Assembly (NCBI GenBank): GCA_947381255.1
Contig: CANCUC010000005.1
Span: 1-15,200 of the forward strand
Reading direction: 5' to 3'
Origin: Actinomycetota bacterium
Lineage (GTDB): Bacteria; Actinomycetota; Actinomycetes; Nanopelagicales; Nanopelagicaceae
Length of the DNA stretch: 15,200 bases
Shown here one piece after another: positions 1 through 6,138 of this stretch. The notes under the pieces were generated by a model. That model did no database searches, had not been told where the DNA came from, and saw nothing but the letters and a program-made list of their open reading frames with translations. The position numbers and the translations under genes were made by a program. The stretch's first letter is position 1. Each line of letters starts with the position of its first letter.

Positions 1-726
1 GAACTTCTTCGCAACGAGGTAGATACTCTTATTGTTATTCCAAACGATCGCTTGCTAGCAATTTCAGATCGTTCGATTACTGCAGTTGAAGCATTCCGCA
101 GTGCTGATCAAGTTCTCCTCTCTGGCGTACAAGGCATCACAGATTTAATTACAACCCCTGGATTGATCAACCTTGACTTTGCCGATGTGAAGAGCGTTAT
201 GCAAGGTGCTGGATCTGCCCTTATGGGTATTGGATCTGCTCGCGGTGAGGCTCGCGCTACCCGCGCTGCAGAGCTCGCTATAGCAAGCCCCCTTCTTGAG
301 GCATCTATTGATGGAGCCCGAGGAGTGCTCCTCTCGATAGCTGGCGGTTCAGATCTTGGTCTCTTTGAATTGAGTGAGGCAGCAGAGCTTGTCGCCAAAT
401 CAGCCCACCCTGATGCAAATATCATCTTCGGAACAGTAATTGATGATGCCCTTGGCGATGAGGTCCGTATTACCGTTATTGCTGCTGGGTTCGATGGTGG
501 AGTTCCAAAGCGTGCTCCAATGCCAACTATCAGCGCAGCATCTCTTACCGGTCAGGCAGATCCAATCGCCGCTAATGATCCGATAGCCGTTGCACTCGAT
601 CTATCCGGTATTGAAGATACAGCTGAGGTTAACCTCTCGACTCCAACTCCATCTGCACGTCGTCGCGTAACATTTGAAGATCTAGTTAATGAGGATGACA
701 TAGACGTTCCTGACTTTATGAAGTAA
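1..726 (+). CDS. ftsZ: Cell division protein FtsZ, C-terminal part (5' end outside window)
   Basis: FtsZ is the tubulin-like GTPase that polymerises into the cytokinetic Z-ring. The reading frame is open from base 1, so only the last 241 residues are present; the GTP-binding N-terminal half (GGGTGTG loop) lies upstream. The T7 synergy loop reads NLDFADVK from base 169, with both acidic residues that drive GTP hydrolysis in the neighbouring subunit. The following GSALMGIGSARGE and the C-terminal subdomain (GGSDLGLFELSEAAE, then IIFGTVIDDALGDEVRITVI) are typical of the family. A variable Pro/Ala/Thr linker follows, and the protein ends in the conserved tail peptide DDIDVPDFMK (bases 694-723), the docking site for SepF and other partners in actinobacteria. 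The stop codon directly abuts the pgeF ATG. The sepF gene three genes downstream fits a shared division cluster. Identity is certain; completeness cannot be judged here. Confidence 0.98.
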   Translation, partial: ELLRNEVDTLIVIPNDRLLAISDRSITAVEAFRSADQVLLSGVQGITDLITTPGLINLDFADVKSVMQGAGSALMGIGSARGEARATRAAELAIASPLLEASIDGARGVLLSIAGGSDLGLFELSEAAELVAKSAHPDANIIFGTVIDDALGDEVRITVIAAGFDGGVPKRAPMPTISAASLTGQADPIAANDPIAVALDLSGIEDTAEVNLSTPTPSARRRVTFEDLVNEDDIDVPDFMK

Positions 727-1335
727 ATGTCACGAACACTCTTTACCTCTCGTGATGGAGGGAATCTCAAAGATTTCGCGCGAAGAGAATCTTTGCGAGT
801 GGAGCTCTCTCTTGAGCAATTGGTGTTCATGCATCAGACTCATAGCGATGTAGTTCTCGTTGTAGATGGTTCTGAGAATGAGCCCACCTGTGATGCGCTA
901 GTGACGCAATCGAAAGGTGTCGGAGTTGCTGCCATGGCAGCAGATTGCATGCCCGTAACCTTCAGCGCCGACGGTGTCGTTGGAATTGCGCATGTGGGGC
1001 GAGTTGGACTTGTGAAGGGCATTGCCCAAAAAACTGTTGAGGTGATGTTCGGACTCGGAGCAGAGAAGATAACCGCAACGATAGGTCCGAGTATTTGTGG
1101 GCGTTGTTATGAGGTTTCCCCTGAGATGTATTCGGAGGTAATAGCGCTCATTCCTGCGACAGCGACCTCAGCAGTACTACATACTTTGGATCTTCAAGCG
1201 GGAGTCACTGCGCAGCTCTCAGCACTCGGAGTTGAAATCAGGAATGTAGGAATTTGTACCCGCGAGAACCCTGAGTACTTCTCATACAGAGGTGGAGATG
1301 TGATCGAACGTCAGGCAGGGATCATTTCATTGTGA
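727..1335 (+). CDS. pgeF: Peptidoglycan editing factor PgeF (YfiH/YlmD, multicopper-oxidase-like fold)
   Basis: 202-residue cytoplasmic protein of the YfiH/DUF152 family. Family members are known to remove wrongly incorporated L-Ser from UDP-MurNAc peptide precursors; the older 'polyphenol oxidase/laccase' label comes from the same fold. Visible signatures are HQTHSD (residues 36-41), AADCMPV (72-77), IAHVGRVGL (87-95), GPSICGRCYEV (120-130) and YRGGDVIERQAGII near the C-terminus. The expected metal or catalytic residues are H39, C74 and H89. The ATG follows the ftsZ stop with no gap and no clear ribosome binding site, suggesting translational coupling. Two oddities stand out. The segment before HQTH is only about 35 residues, without the 'SLNLG...GDDP' stretch most homologues carry. 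The usual HAG(W/R)RGL reads HVGRVGL. Position between ftsZ and yggS is standard for actinobacteria. The family call is firm; the activity is inferred. Confidence 0.93.
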   Translation: MSRTLFTSRDGGNLKDFARRESLRVELSLEQLVFMHQTHSDVVLVVDGSENEPTCDALVTQSKGVGVAAMAADCMPVTFSADGVVGIAHVGRVGLVKGIAQKTVEVMFGLGAEKITATIGPSICGRCYEVSPEMYSEVIALIPATATSAVLHTLDLQAGVTAQLSALGVEIRNVGICTRENPEYFSYRGGDVIERQAGIISL

Positions 1336-2003
1336 CCCGCGAACTCGAGATTGCCCAGAACTTGGCAAAAGTCCGAGAACGGATAGCGAAGGCTGCCGCC
1401 TCCTCCGACAGAAATTTAGAAGAGATCACCTTGATTGCGGTAACAAAGAACTTCCCAGTCAGCGACGCGCAGATTCTCTACGAACTTGGGATCCGCGATA
1501 TGGGCGAGAATCGAGATGAAGAGGGCGCCCGCAAATCTGAGCAATTGCCAGCCGATATTGCTTGGCATTTTCAAGGCCAGATTCAAAGCCGGAAGATTAA
1601 ATCGATTGCCAGTTGGGCAGATGTGGTGCACTCACTGGATTCACTCTCTCACGCTGAGAAATTTGCAGCCCTTGTGGAGGGAAAACCGATTGAATTCTTT
1701 CTTCAGATAAATTTAGAGCCAGAGAGAGAAGACCGCGGGGGGATAGCTCCGAATGCACTTGAGGAGTTCCTAGATCAATTGAAAGTTAAGACGGAGATTG
1801 TGCCGATCGGACTGATGACCGTTGCCCCGATTGATCAAGATCCAACCCGCTCCTTTCTGAAGCTAGCCCAGCTAGGAAAGGTGGCGAAGGTGTCGAAGCT
1901 ATCGATGGGAATGAGTGGGGACTTTGAGGCTGCGATAGCGGCGGGTGCGACACATATCCGCGTAGGTAGTTCAATACTCGGTTCTCGTGGATATCGCGCC
2001 TAA
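1332..2003 (+). CDS. yggS: YggS/PROSC-family pyridoxal phosphate homeostasis protein
   Basis: 223-residue single-domain protein with the alanine-racemase-like TIM-barrel fold. It binds PLP without known enzymatic turnover and acts in cytoplasmic vitamin B6 and amino/keto-acid homeostasis; in Gram-positives it is called YlmE. The PLP-binding lysine is K39 in the strand LIAVTKNFP. Further family marks are the GENRDEEGARK loop, WHFQGQIQSRK (a variant of the usual WHFIGxLQxNK), the FLQINLEPEREDRGG strand, GLMTVAP, and the phosphate-binding end LSMGMSGDFEAAI...GATHIRVGSSILGSR. Length matches the family. Translation begins at GTG 1332, overlapping the pgeF stop as GTGA; CAGGGA about ten bases upstream is a possible ribosome binding site. 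It stops 9 bases before sepF. Co-location with ftsZ and sepF is conserved in many Gram-positives, although a direct division role is not established. Confidence 0.95.
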   Translation: MTRELEIAQNLAKVRERIAKAAASSDRNLEEITLIAVTKNFPVSDAQILYELGIRDMGENRDEEGARKSEQLPADIAWHFQGQIQSRKIKSIASWADVVHSLDSLSHAEKFAALVEGKPIEFFLQINLEPEREDRGGIAPNALEEFLDQLKVKTEIVPIGLMTVAPIDQDPTRSFLKLAQLGKVAKVSKLSMGMSGDFEAAIAAGATHIRVGSSILGSRGYRA

Positions 2004-2012
2004 AATTGAGCC

Positions 2013-2504
2013 ATGGCTAATGTATTTAAGAAGGCGGCAAATTACCTCGGTCTCGTAGAGGAAGAGGAGGAGACTGCCTCCTTCCAAGCTGCGCCAGAAC
2101 CTGCCTCAACAGTTCGTTCAGTCAAGCAAGCGAGCCGCCCAAGCTTCAATCCCATTCCTGCCCCAGCTCGCGGTGCAAGCACTCCTGCTCCGAGTTATGC
2201 GCCGGTACAAGAGGTGCTTCCAATTATGGATCAGATCTTCACAATTCATCCTCGTTTCTACAACGAGGCACGTACCGTCGGCGAGCGTTACCGCCTCGGG
2301 CAACCAGTCCTTATGAACCTTTCAGATATGGATGAATCTGAGCGCAAGCGCTTAGTTGATTTTGCATCTGGTTTGGTATTTGGCCTTCATGGAAGCATCG
2401 AGAGAGTCACCTCCAAGGTATTTCTATTAACTCCCGCCAATGTACGTGTCAGCACCGAGAATAAGGCTGCTGCTGCAGAGGCAAGTTTCTTTAACCAGAG
2501 CTGA
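2013..2504 (+). CDS. sepF: Cell division protein SepF (FtsZ membrane anchor)
   Basis: 163-residue SepF. The N-terminus, MANVFKKAANYLGLVEEEEE, is the amphipathic helix that inserts into the membrane, followed by an acidic run. A Pro/Ala/Ser-rich linker spans roughly residues 25-70. The C-terminal globular domain begins near IFTIHPRFYNEARTVGER and contains GQPVLMNLSDMDESERKRLVDFASGLVFGLHGSIERV and KVFLLTP, the core that dimerises and grips the FtsZ tail. In actinobacteria, which lack FtsA, SepF is the main tether of the Z-ring; its partner, the DVPDF tail of FtsZ, is in the same cluster. The start at ATG 2013 is supported because it supplies the membrane helix at the very N-terminus; the ribosome binding site is weak (TTGAG). 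The gap to yggT is 30 bases. Length and architecture are normal. Confidence 0.97.
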   Translation: MANVFKKAANYLGLVEEEEETASFQAAPEPASTVRSVKQASRPSFNPIPAPARGASTPAPSYAPVQEVLPIMDQIFTIHPRFYNEARTVGERYRLGQPVLMNLSDMDESERKRLVDFASGLVFGLHGSIERVTSKVFLLTPANVRVSTENKAAAAEASFFNQS

Positions 2505-2534
2505 TTTTCCTGATTACAGGGGCGGAGTAAAAGC

Positions 2535-2822
2535 ATGAGTGGTATCGGTACGATAATTATTGTTCTGCTTCAAATCTTTATTATTTCGCTCTTCGCTAGA
2601 GTCATCCTCGATTACATCAGAATCTTCTCTCAATCATGGCGCCCGCAGGGCTTAGTTCTTATCTTGGCTGAAGGCGTTTACGCAATAACAGATCCAGTGA
2701 TGCGATTTGCGCGTCGATTTATCCCGCCACTTCGAGTCGGTCCAGTGTCAATCGATGTTTCCTTCATCGTGATCTTCTTTATAACGCAAGTATTGATCTC
2801 TCTTGCGCATCGCATTCACTAA
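2535..2822 (+). CDS. yggT: YggT-family small membrane protein (YlmG)
   Basis: 95-residue integral membrane protein. It has two hydrophobic segments: residues about 3-24 (GIGTIIIVLLQIFIISLFARVI), and about 70-92 (PVSIDVSFIVIFFITQVLISLAH). Between them sits a family-typical loop with the DPVMRFARRFIPPLRVGPVSID pattern, conserved in YggT proteins and chloroplast YlmG. The biochemical role is unknown. The family sits beside sepF across Gram-positives and has been linked to division or envelope organisation and osmotic tolerance. The start ATG is preceded by GGAG in CGGAGTAAAAGC, a fair ribosome binding site. It is the last plus-strand gene of the division cluster here. Its stop lies only 2 bases from the stop of convergent ileS, where most actinobacteria would have divIVA. 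Confidence 0.92.
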   Translation: MSGIGTIIIVLLQIFIISLFARVILDYIRIFSQSWRPQGLVLILAEGVYAITDPVMRFARRFIPPLRVGPVSIDVSFIVIFFITQVLISLAHRIH

Positions 2823-2824
2823 AA

Positions 2825-5800
2825 CTAAGCCTTAGTAAGTTCCAGCGAAAGACCAATCTCATTCTCGGCTCCAGGTAGCGAACCATCTTGAGCAATTGAA
2901 AGTGCTAAGACTTCATCGGAAATCTGGGCGCTATATTCTGAGATAGCAGCAGCAAGTTCTGCGCCACCGTTCCATTTCACATGAATGCGATCGCTGATTT
3001 CAAAACCAGACCCTTTGCGTTGCTCCTGAATGGTGCGGATAACTTCGCGCATAAGGCCGGCGGTAATGAGTTCTGGGGTAAGGGTCAGATCAAGTGCAAC
3101 GCTCTCACCCGAATGACTGGCAACTGACCAACCCTCTTTAGGAGTCTCGGTGATGACAAGATCATCAGGGGTAATTTCAGCGCTCTTATCGCCATAAGCG
3201 ATCGTGTAAGAACCGGCTTTGCGAAGATCGCGAACAAGCGAAGCAGCATCAGATGCCGCAATCGCGCTAGCAATAGCTTGAACATCAGCGCCGTATCGTG
3301 CGCCAATTGAGCGGAAATTTGCCTTGATGGAGATGCTTACAAGGCCTTCGCTCTCATCAGAGAGGAGATCGAGTTTGAGCACATTGAGTTCGTCTTGGAT
3401 ATGTTCGCGGATCTCCGGATCCATATCAACCCAACGATTGGCTGCGATAAGCGCGCGAGCGAGTGGTTGACGAATCTTGATCTTGGATTCTGCGCGAGCG
3501 GCGCGACCGAGCTCAACTAAACGGCGAGAGAGAGCCACCGACGAGGAGAGCGTTGCATCAATCGCGGAGCTATCTGCAACTGGGAAGGAAGAGAGATGTA
3601 CAGATTCTGCAGCAGATGGTTCTCCAACCTGCACCAATGACTGCCAGACATGTTCGGTGATAAATGGAACGAGTGGTGACATTAATTGGGTAAGGGTTTT
3701 TAGGCAGGTATAGAGAGTAGAGAGGGCCTTCTCATCTCCATCCCAAAAGCGTCGACGAGAGCGACGTACATACCAATTGGAAAGATCATCGATAAAGGTG
3801 GCGAGCAGACGACCAACCTCTTGGGAATCAAACCCTTCAAATGCCGCATCAACTGCAGTGATGAGTTGATTGAGCTCAGAGATGATCCAACGATCCATGG
3901 TCACATCAGAGGCGGAAGCGTTATCTGTGATCTGGAAATTTGCGGCGTTTGCGTAGAGGCTAAAGAATGAAACGGTGTTCCAGTAGGTAAGCAAAGTTTT
4001 TCTGACAACATCAGAGAGTGCGTCATGGCCTACACGACGAGCGCTCCATGGTGAACCTGCAGCCAACATGTACCAGCGCACAGCATCTGCACCATGTTGA
4101 TCCATCAGTGGGATTGGTTGCAAGACATTACCGAGATGTTTACTCATCTTGCGACCATCTTTATCCAAGATATGTCCAAGACAGAGAACGGTCTTATATG
4201 AAGATTCATCAAAGACCAGAGTTCCAATTGTCATCAAGGTATAGAACCAACCTCGAGTCTGATCAATCGCTTCGCAGATGAAATCGGCAGGGTATGCAGC
4301 TTCTAAAGCTTCAACCGATCCCTCTTTGTGCGGATAGCCCCATTGAGCAAATGGCATTGCACCTGAGTCATACCAGCAGTCGATAACTTCGCTGACGCGA
4401 TTCATGGTTTCTGAACACTCTGGGCAAGGGAAGGTGATGTCATCAACGAAGGGGCGATGTGGATCAGTTGCTTTGAGATCTTTTCCAGAGAGATCGGAGA
4501 GCTCTGCAAGTGAGCCAACGCAATGAAGGTGGTTCTCGGGACAGCGCCATAGTGGAAGCGGAGTTCCCCAGTAACGGTTTCGCGAGATAGCCCAGTCAAT
4601 ATTGTTCTCAAGCCAATCGCCATAGCGACCGGTTTTAATGGTCTCGGGGTGCCAATCGGTCTTTGCATTTTGTGCAATGAGTTGATCTTTAATTGCGGTG
4701 GTGCGGATATACCAAGAGGGTTGTGCGTAATACATAAGAGGCGTGTGGCAGCGCCAGCAGTGTGGGTAGGAGTGCTCGAATTGCAATTGACGGAAGAGAA
4801 CTCCGCGAGATTTCAATTCGCGAACGAGAGCCTTATCGGCCTCTTTGAAAAATACTCCACCAACGAGTGGAACCTCAGGAAGGAAAGTTCCATCTGGAGC
4901 CATGGGATTCACCACGGGCAATCCATAGCGACGGCAAACCTGTAAATCATCTGCACCGAATGCAGGGGATTGGTGAACTAAACCTGTTCCATCTTCAATC
5001 GTCACATAATCAGCGAGAACGATGTAGTGAGAATCTGGAATCTCAATCAGATCAAGAGGACGACTGTAGGTGATGTGCTCTAGCTCTGAACCCAGGAAGG
5101 TTGCGATGACTTTTCGCTCCTCGCCCAAGATTCCAGCGAGGTTTGTAGCGATTACTAATCGTTCAACACCTTCACCCATTGGAATCTCGCAGACCTGATA
5201 CTCAACGGTGGGGTTCACTGCGATCGCTGTGTTAGATACCAGCGTCCAGGGAGTTGTTGTCCAAACGAGGAAGGATGCGCCAAGCTCTGCGATCACACCT
5301 GAAGTTGCGGGGAAGCGAATGTAGACAGATGGATCTGTAACGGTTTCGTAGCCTTGAGCTAACTCGTGATCGGAGAGACCAGTTCCACATCGTGGGCAAT
5401 ATGGTGCAACTCGATGGTCTTGAACTAGCAGACCCTTCTTCCAAATCTGTTGGAGTGACCACCAGACGCTCTCGACATATTCCGGGGACATGGTCCAGTA
5501 GGCCTCATCGAAATCCACCCAGAATCCCATGCGACGAGTCATTGAAGTGAACTCATCCACGTGGCGTTGAACCGAGTCGCGACACTTCTCATTGAAGGCG
5601 GCGATTCCATACTTCTCAATATCGCCCTTGCCGGCAAAGCCAAGCTCTTTCTCAACTGCAATCTCTACAGGCAGGCCATGGCAATCCCAGCCAGCCTTAC
5701 GGATAACCTGCTTGCCCTTCATGGTCTGATAGCGAGGGAAGAGATCTTTAAATACGCGAGCTTCAATATGGTGAGTTCCAGGCGAGCCGTTGGCTGTTGG

Positions 5801-5962
5801 AGGACCCTCATAGAAAGTCCATCGAGGTGCGCCATCACGGGCGCTCACACTCTTGGAGAAGATCTGATTTGCTTCCCAGAAGGCCAAGATCTGGTGCTCA
5901 GTGGCTGGGAGGTCAATCTGAGGTGGAAGGCTCTTAAAAAGGCGTGAACCCTGCGCTGCCAT
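2825..5962 (-). CDS. ileS: Isoleucyl-tRNA synthetase, type 2 (eukaryote-like), GXHH signature
   Basis: 1045-residue class I synthetase charging tRNA-Ile in the cytoplasm. The length and architecture match the type 2 IleRS of actinobacteria (about 1040 residues) rather than the ~930-residue type 1. The N-terminal catalytic core has PPTANGSPGTHH (residues 54-65), where the HIGH signature reads GTHH at 62-65 (bases 5768-5779), then GWDCHGLPVE (91-100). CPRC (189-192) is a zinc-binding-like pair. The CP1 editing domain shows WTTTPWT (234-240) and GTGLVHQSPAFGADD (325-339). The KMSKS loop reads KMSKH (605-609, bases 4136-4150), followed by HLGNVLQP. The anticodon-binding domain contains WYVRRSRRRFW, and the C-terminal half is long. 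Start ATG 5962 has a near-perfect AAGGAGG seven bases upstream. It is the only minus-strand gene here, convergent with yggT (2-base gap) and divergent from the dksA-like gene. Known biology: type 2 enzymes resist mupirocin. Confidence 0.98.
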   Translation of the reverse strand: MAAQGSRLFKSLPPQIDLPATEHQILAFWEANQIFSKSVSARDGAPRWTFYEGPPTANGSPGTHHIEARVFKDLFPRYQTMKGKQVIRKAGWDCHGLPVEIAVEKELGFAGKGDIEKYGIAAFNEKCRDSVQRHVDEFTSMTRRMGFWVDFDEAYWTMSPEYVESVWWSLQQIWKKGLLVQDHRVAPYCPRCGTGLSDHELAQGYETVTDPSVYIRFPATSGVIAELGASFLVWTTTPWTLVSNTAIAVNPTVEYQVCEIPMGEGVERLVIATNLAGILGEERKVIATFLGSELEHITYSRPLDLIEIPDSHYIVLADYVTIEDGTGLVHQSPAFGADDLQVCRRYGLPVVNPMAPDGTFLPEVPLVGGVFFKEADKALVRELKSRGVLFRQLQFEHSYPHCWRCHTPLMYYAQPSWYIRTTAIKDQLIAQNAKTDWHPETIKTGRYGDWLENNIDWAISRNRYWGTPLPLWRCPENHLHCVGSLAELSDLSGKDLKATDPHRPFVDDITFPCPECSETMNRVSEVIDCWYDSGAMPFAQWGYPHKEGSVEALEAAYPADFICEAIDQTRGWFYTLMTIGTLVFDESSYKTVLCLGHILDKDGRKMSKHLGNVLQPIPLMDQHGADAVRWYMLAAGSPWSARRVGHDALSDVVRKTLLTYWNTVSFFSLYANAANFQITDNASASDVTMDRWIISELNQLITAVDAAFEGFDSQEVGRLLATFIDDLSNWYVRRSRRRFWDGDEKALSTLYTCLKTLTQLMSPLVPFITEHVWQSLVQVGEPSAAESVHLSSFPVADSSAIDATLSSSVALSRRLVELGRAARAESKIKIRQPLARALIAANRWVDMDPEIREHIQDELNVLKLDLLSDESEGLVSISIKANFRSIGARYGADVQAIASAIAASDAASLVRDLRKAGSYTIAYGDKSAEITPDDLVITETPKEGWSVASHSGESVALDLTLTPELITAGLMREVIRTIQEQRKGSGFEISDRIHVKWNGGAELAAAISEYSAQISDEVLALSIAQDGSLPGAENEIGLSLELTKA

Positions 5963-5969
5963 CTCAAAT

Positions 5970-5976
5970 CCTCCTT
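5970..5976 (-). promoter_or_regulatory. Strong ribosome binding site of ileS
   Basis: On the minus strand the sequence reads AAGGAGG, followed by seven bases (ATTTGAG) and the ileS ATG. It is the best anti-16S match in the window; most neighbouring genes have weak sites or rely on overlaps. It fixes the ileS start at 5962. Confidence 0.85.
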
Positions 5977-6006
5977 GAATTGCCGCCTGAAGCTACTGAA
6001 AGCGTG

Positions 6007-6035
6007 AGTCTAGCGCGGCGAAGTTGGTAATTCAG
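6007..6035 (-). promoter_or_regulatory. Candidate ileS promoter
   Basis: Reading the minus strand, CTGAAT (6035-6030) is separated by 17 bases from TAGACT (6012-6007). TAGACT fits the actinobacterial -10 pattern TANNNT; CTGAAT keeps only the TGA core of a -35. Transcription from it would start near base 6000 and give a leader of roughly 38 bases, too short for a T-box riboswitch. This is a motif match only, with no expression evidence. Confidence 0.35.
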
Positions 6036-6050
6036 CGCGCTTCGCTCTAG
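6010..6050. repeat. Imperfect inverted repeat in the ileS/dksA divergent spacer
   Basis: CTAG (6010-6013) and GCGAAG (6018-6023) pair with CTTCGC (6040-6045) and CTAG (6047-6050): ten pairs with an asymmetric internal loop (4 versus 1 bases) and a 16-base apical loop. A mutually exclusive alternative pairs AGCGCG (6012-6017) with CGCGCT (6036-6041). The repeat lies across both candidate promoters, so an operator-like or cruciform site is as likely as an RNA hairpin. No T-run follows on either strand and the flanking genes diverge, so a terminator role is unlikely. Confidence 0.5.
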
Positions 6051-6053
6051 CCT
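6024..6053 (+). promoter_or_regulatory. Candidate promoter of the dksA-like/lspA/rluD operon
   Basis: TTGGTA (6024-6029, four of six matches to TTGACA) is 18 bases from TAGCCT (6048-6053, fits TANNNT). Its -35 box directly abuts the -35 of the candidate ileS promoter on the other strand, giving a back-to-back arrangement inside the inverted repeat. A start near 6060 would leave a leader of about 79 bases holding the GC-rich hairpin at 6080-6104. No convincing alternative -10 lies closer to the gene. Motif inference only. Confidence 0.33.
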
Positions 6054-6079
6054 TCTGCCTTCATGTAACTCACCTCATT

Positions 6080-6104
6080 GTCCTCGCGGGGGAAGCCCCA
6101 GGAC
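6080..6104. repeat. GC-rich hairpin upstream of the dksA-like gene
   Basis: GTCCT (6080-6084) pairs with AGGAC (6100-6104). The inner GGGG (6089-6092, register flexible) pairs with CCCC (6096-6099) around a three- or four-base loop, leaving CGCG unpaired on one side. That makes nine mostly GC pairs in a region about 35 bases before the start codon. No U-tract follows on either strand, so it is not a canonical terminator. It could be a 5' UTR structure of the dksA-like mRNA. No known riboswitch class is recognised. Confidence 0.5.
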
Positions 6105-6138
6105 CAGTTGTGGGCTAACTAGAGAAGCGAAAATCAAT

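Noticed and set aside
6010..6100. D-arm-like string (AGTTGGTAATTCAGCGCGC) suggesting a tRNA between ileS and the dksA-like gene
   Set aside because: No acceptor stem closure and no TTCGAATC-type T-loop at the proper distance; the similarity is limited to the D-loop-like bases.
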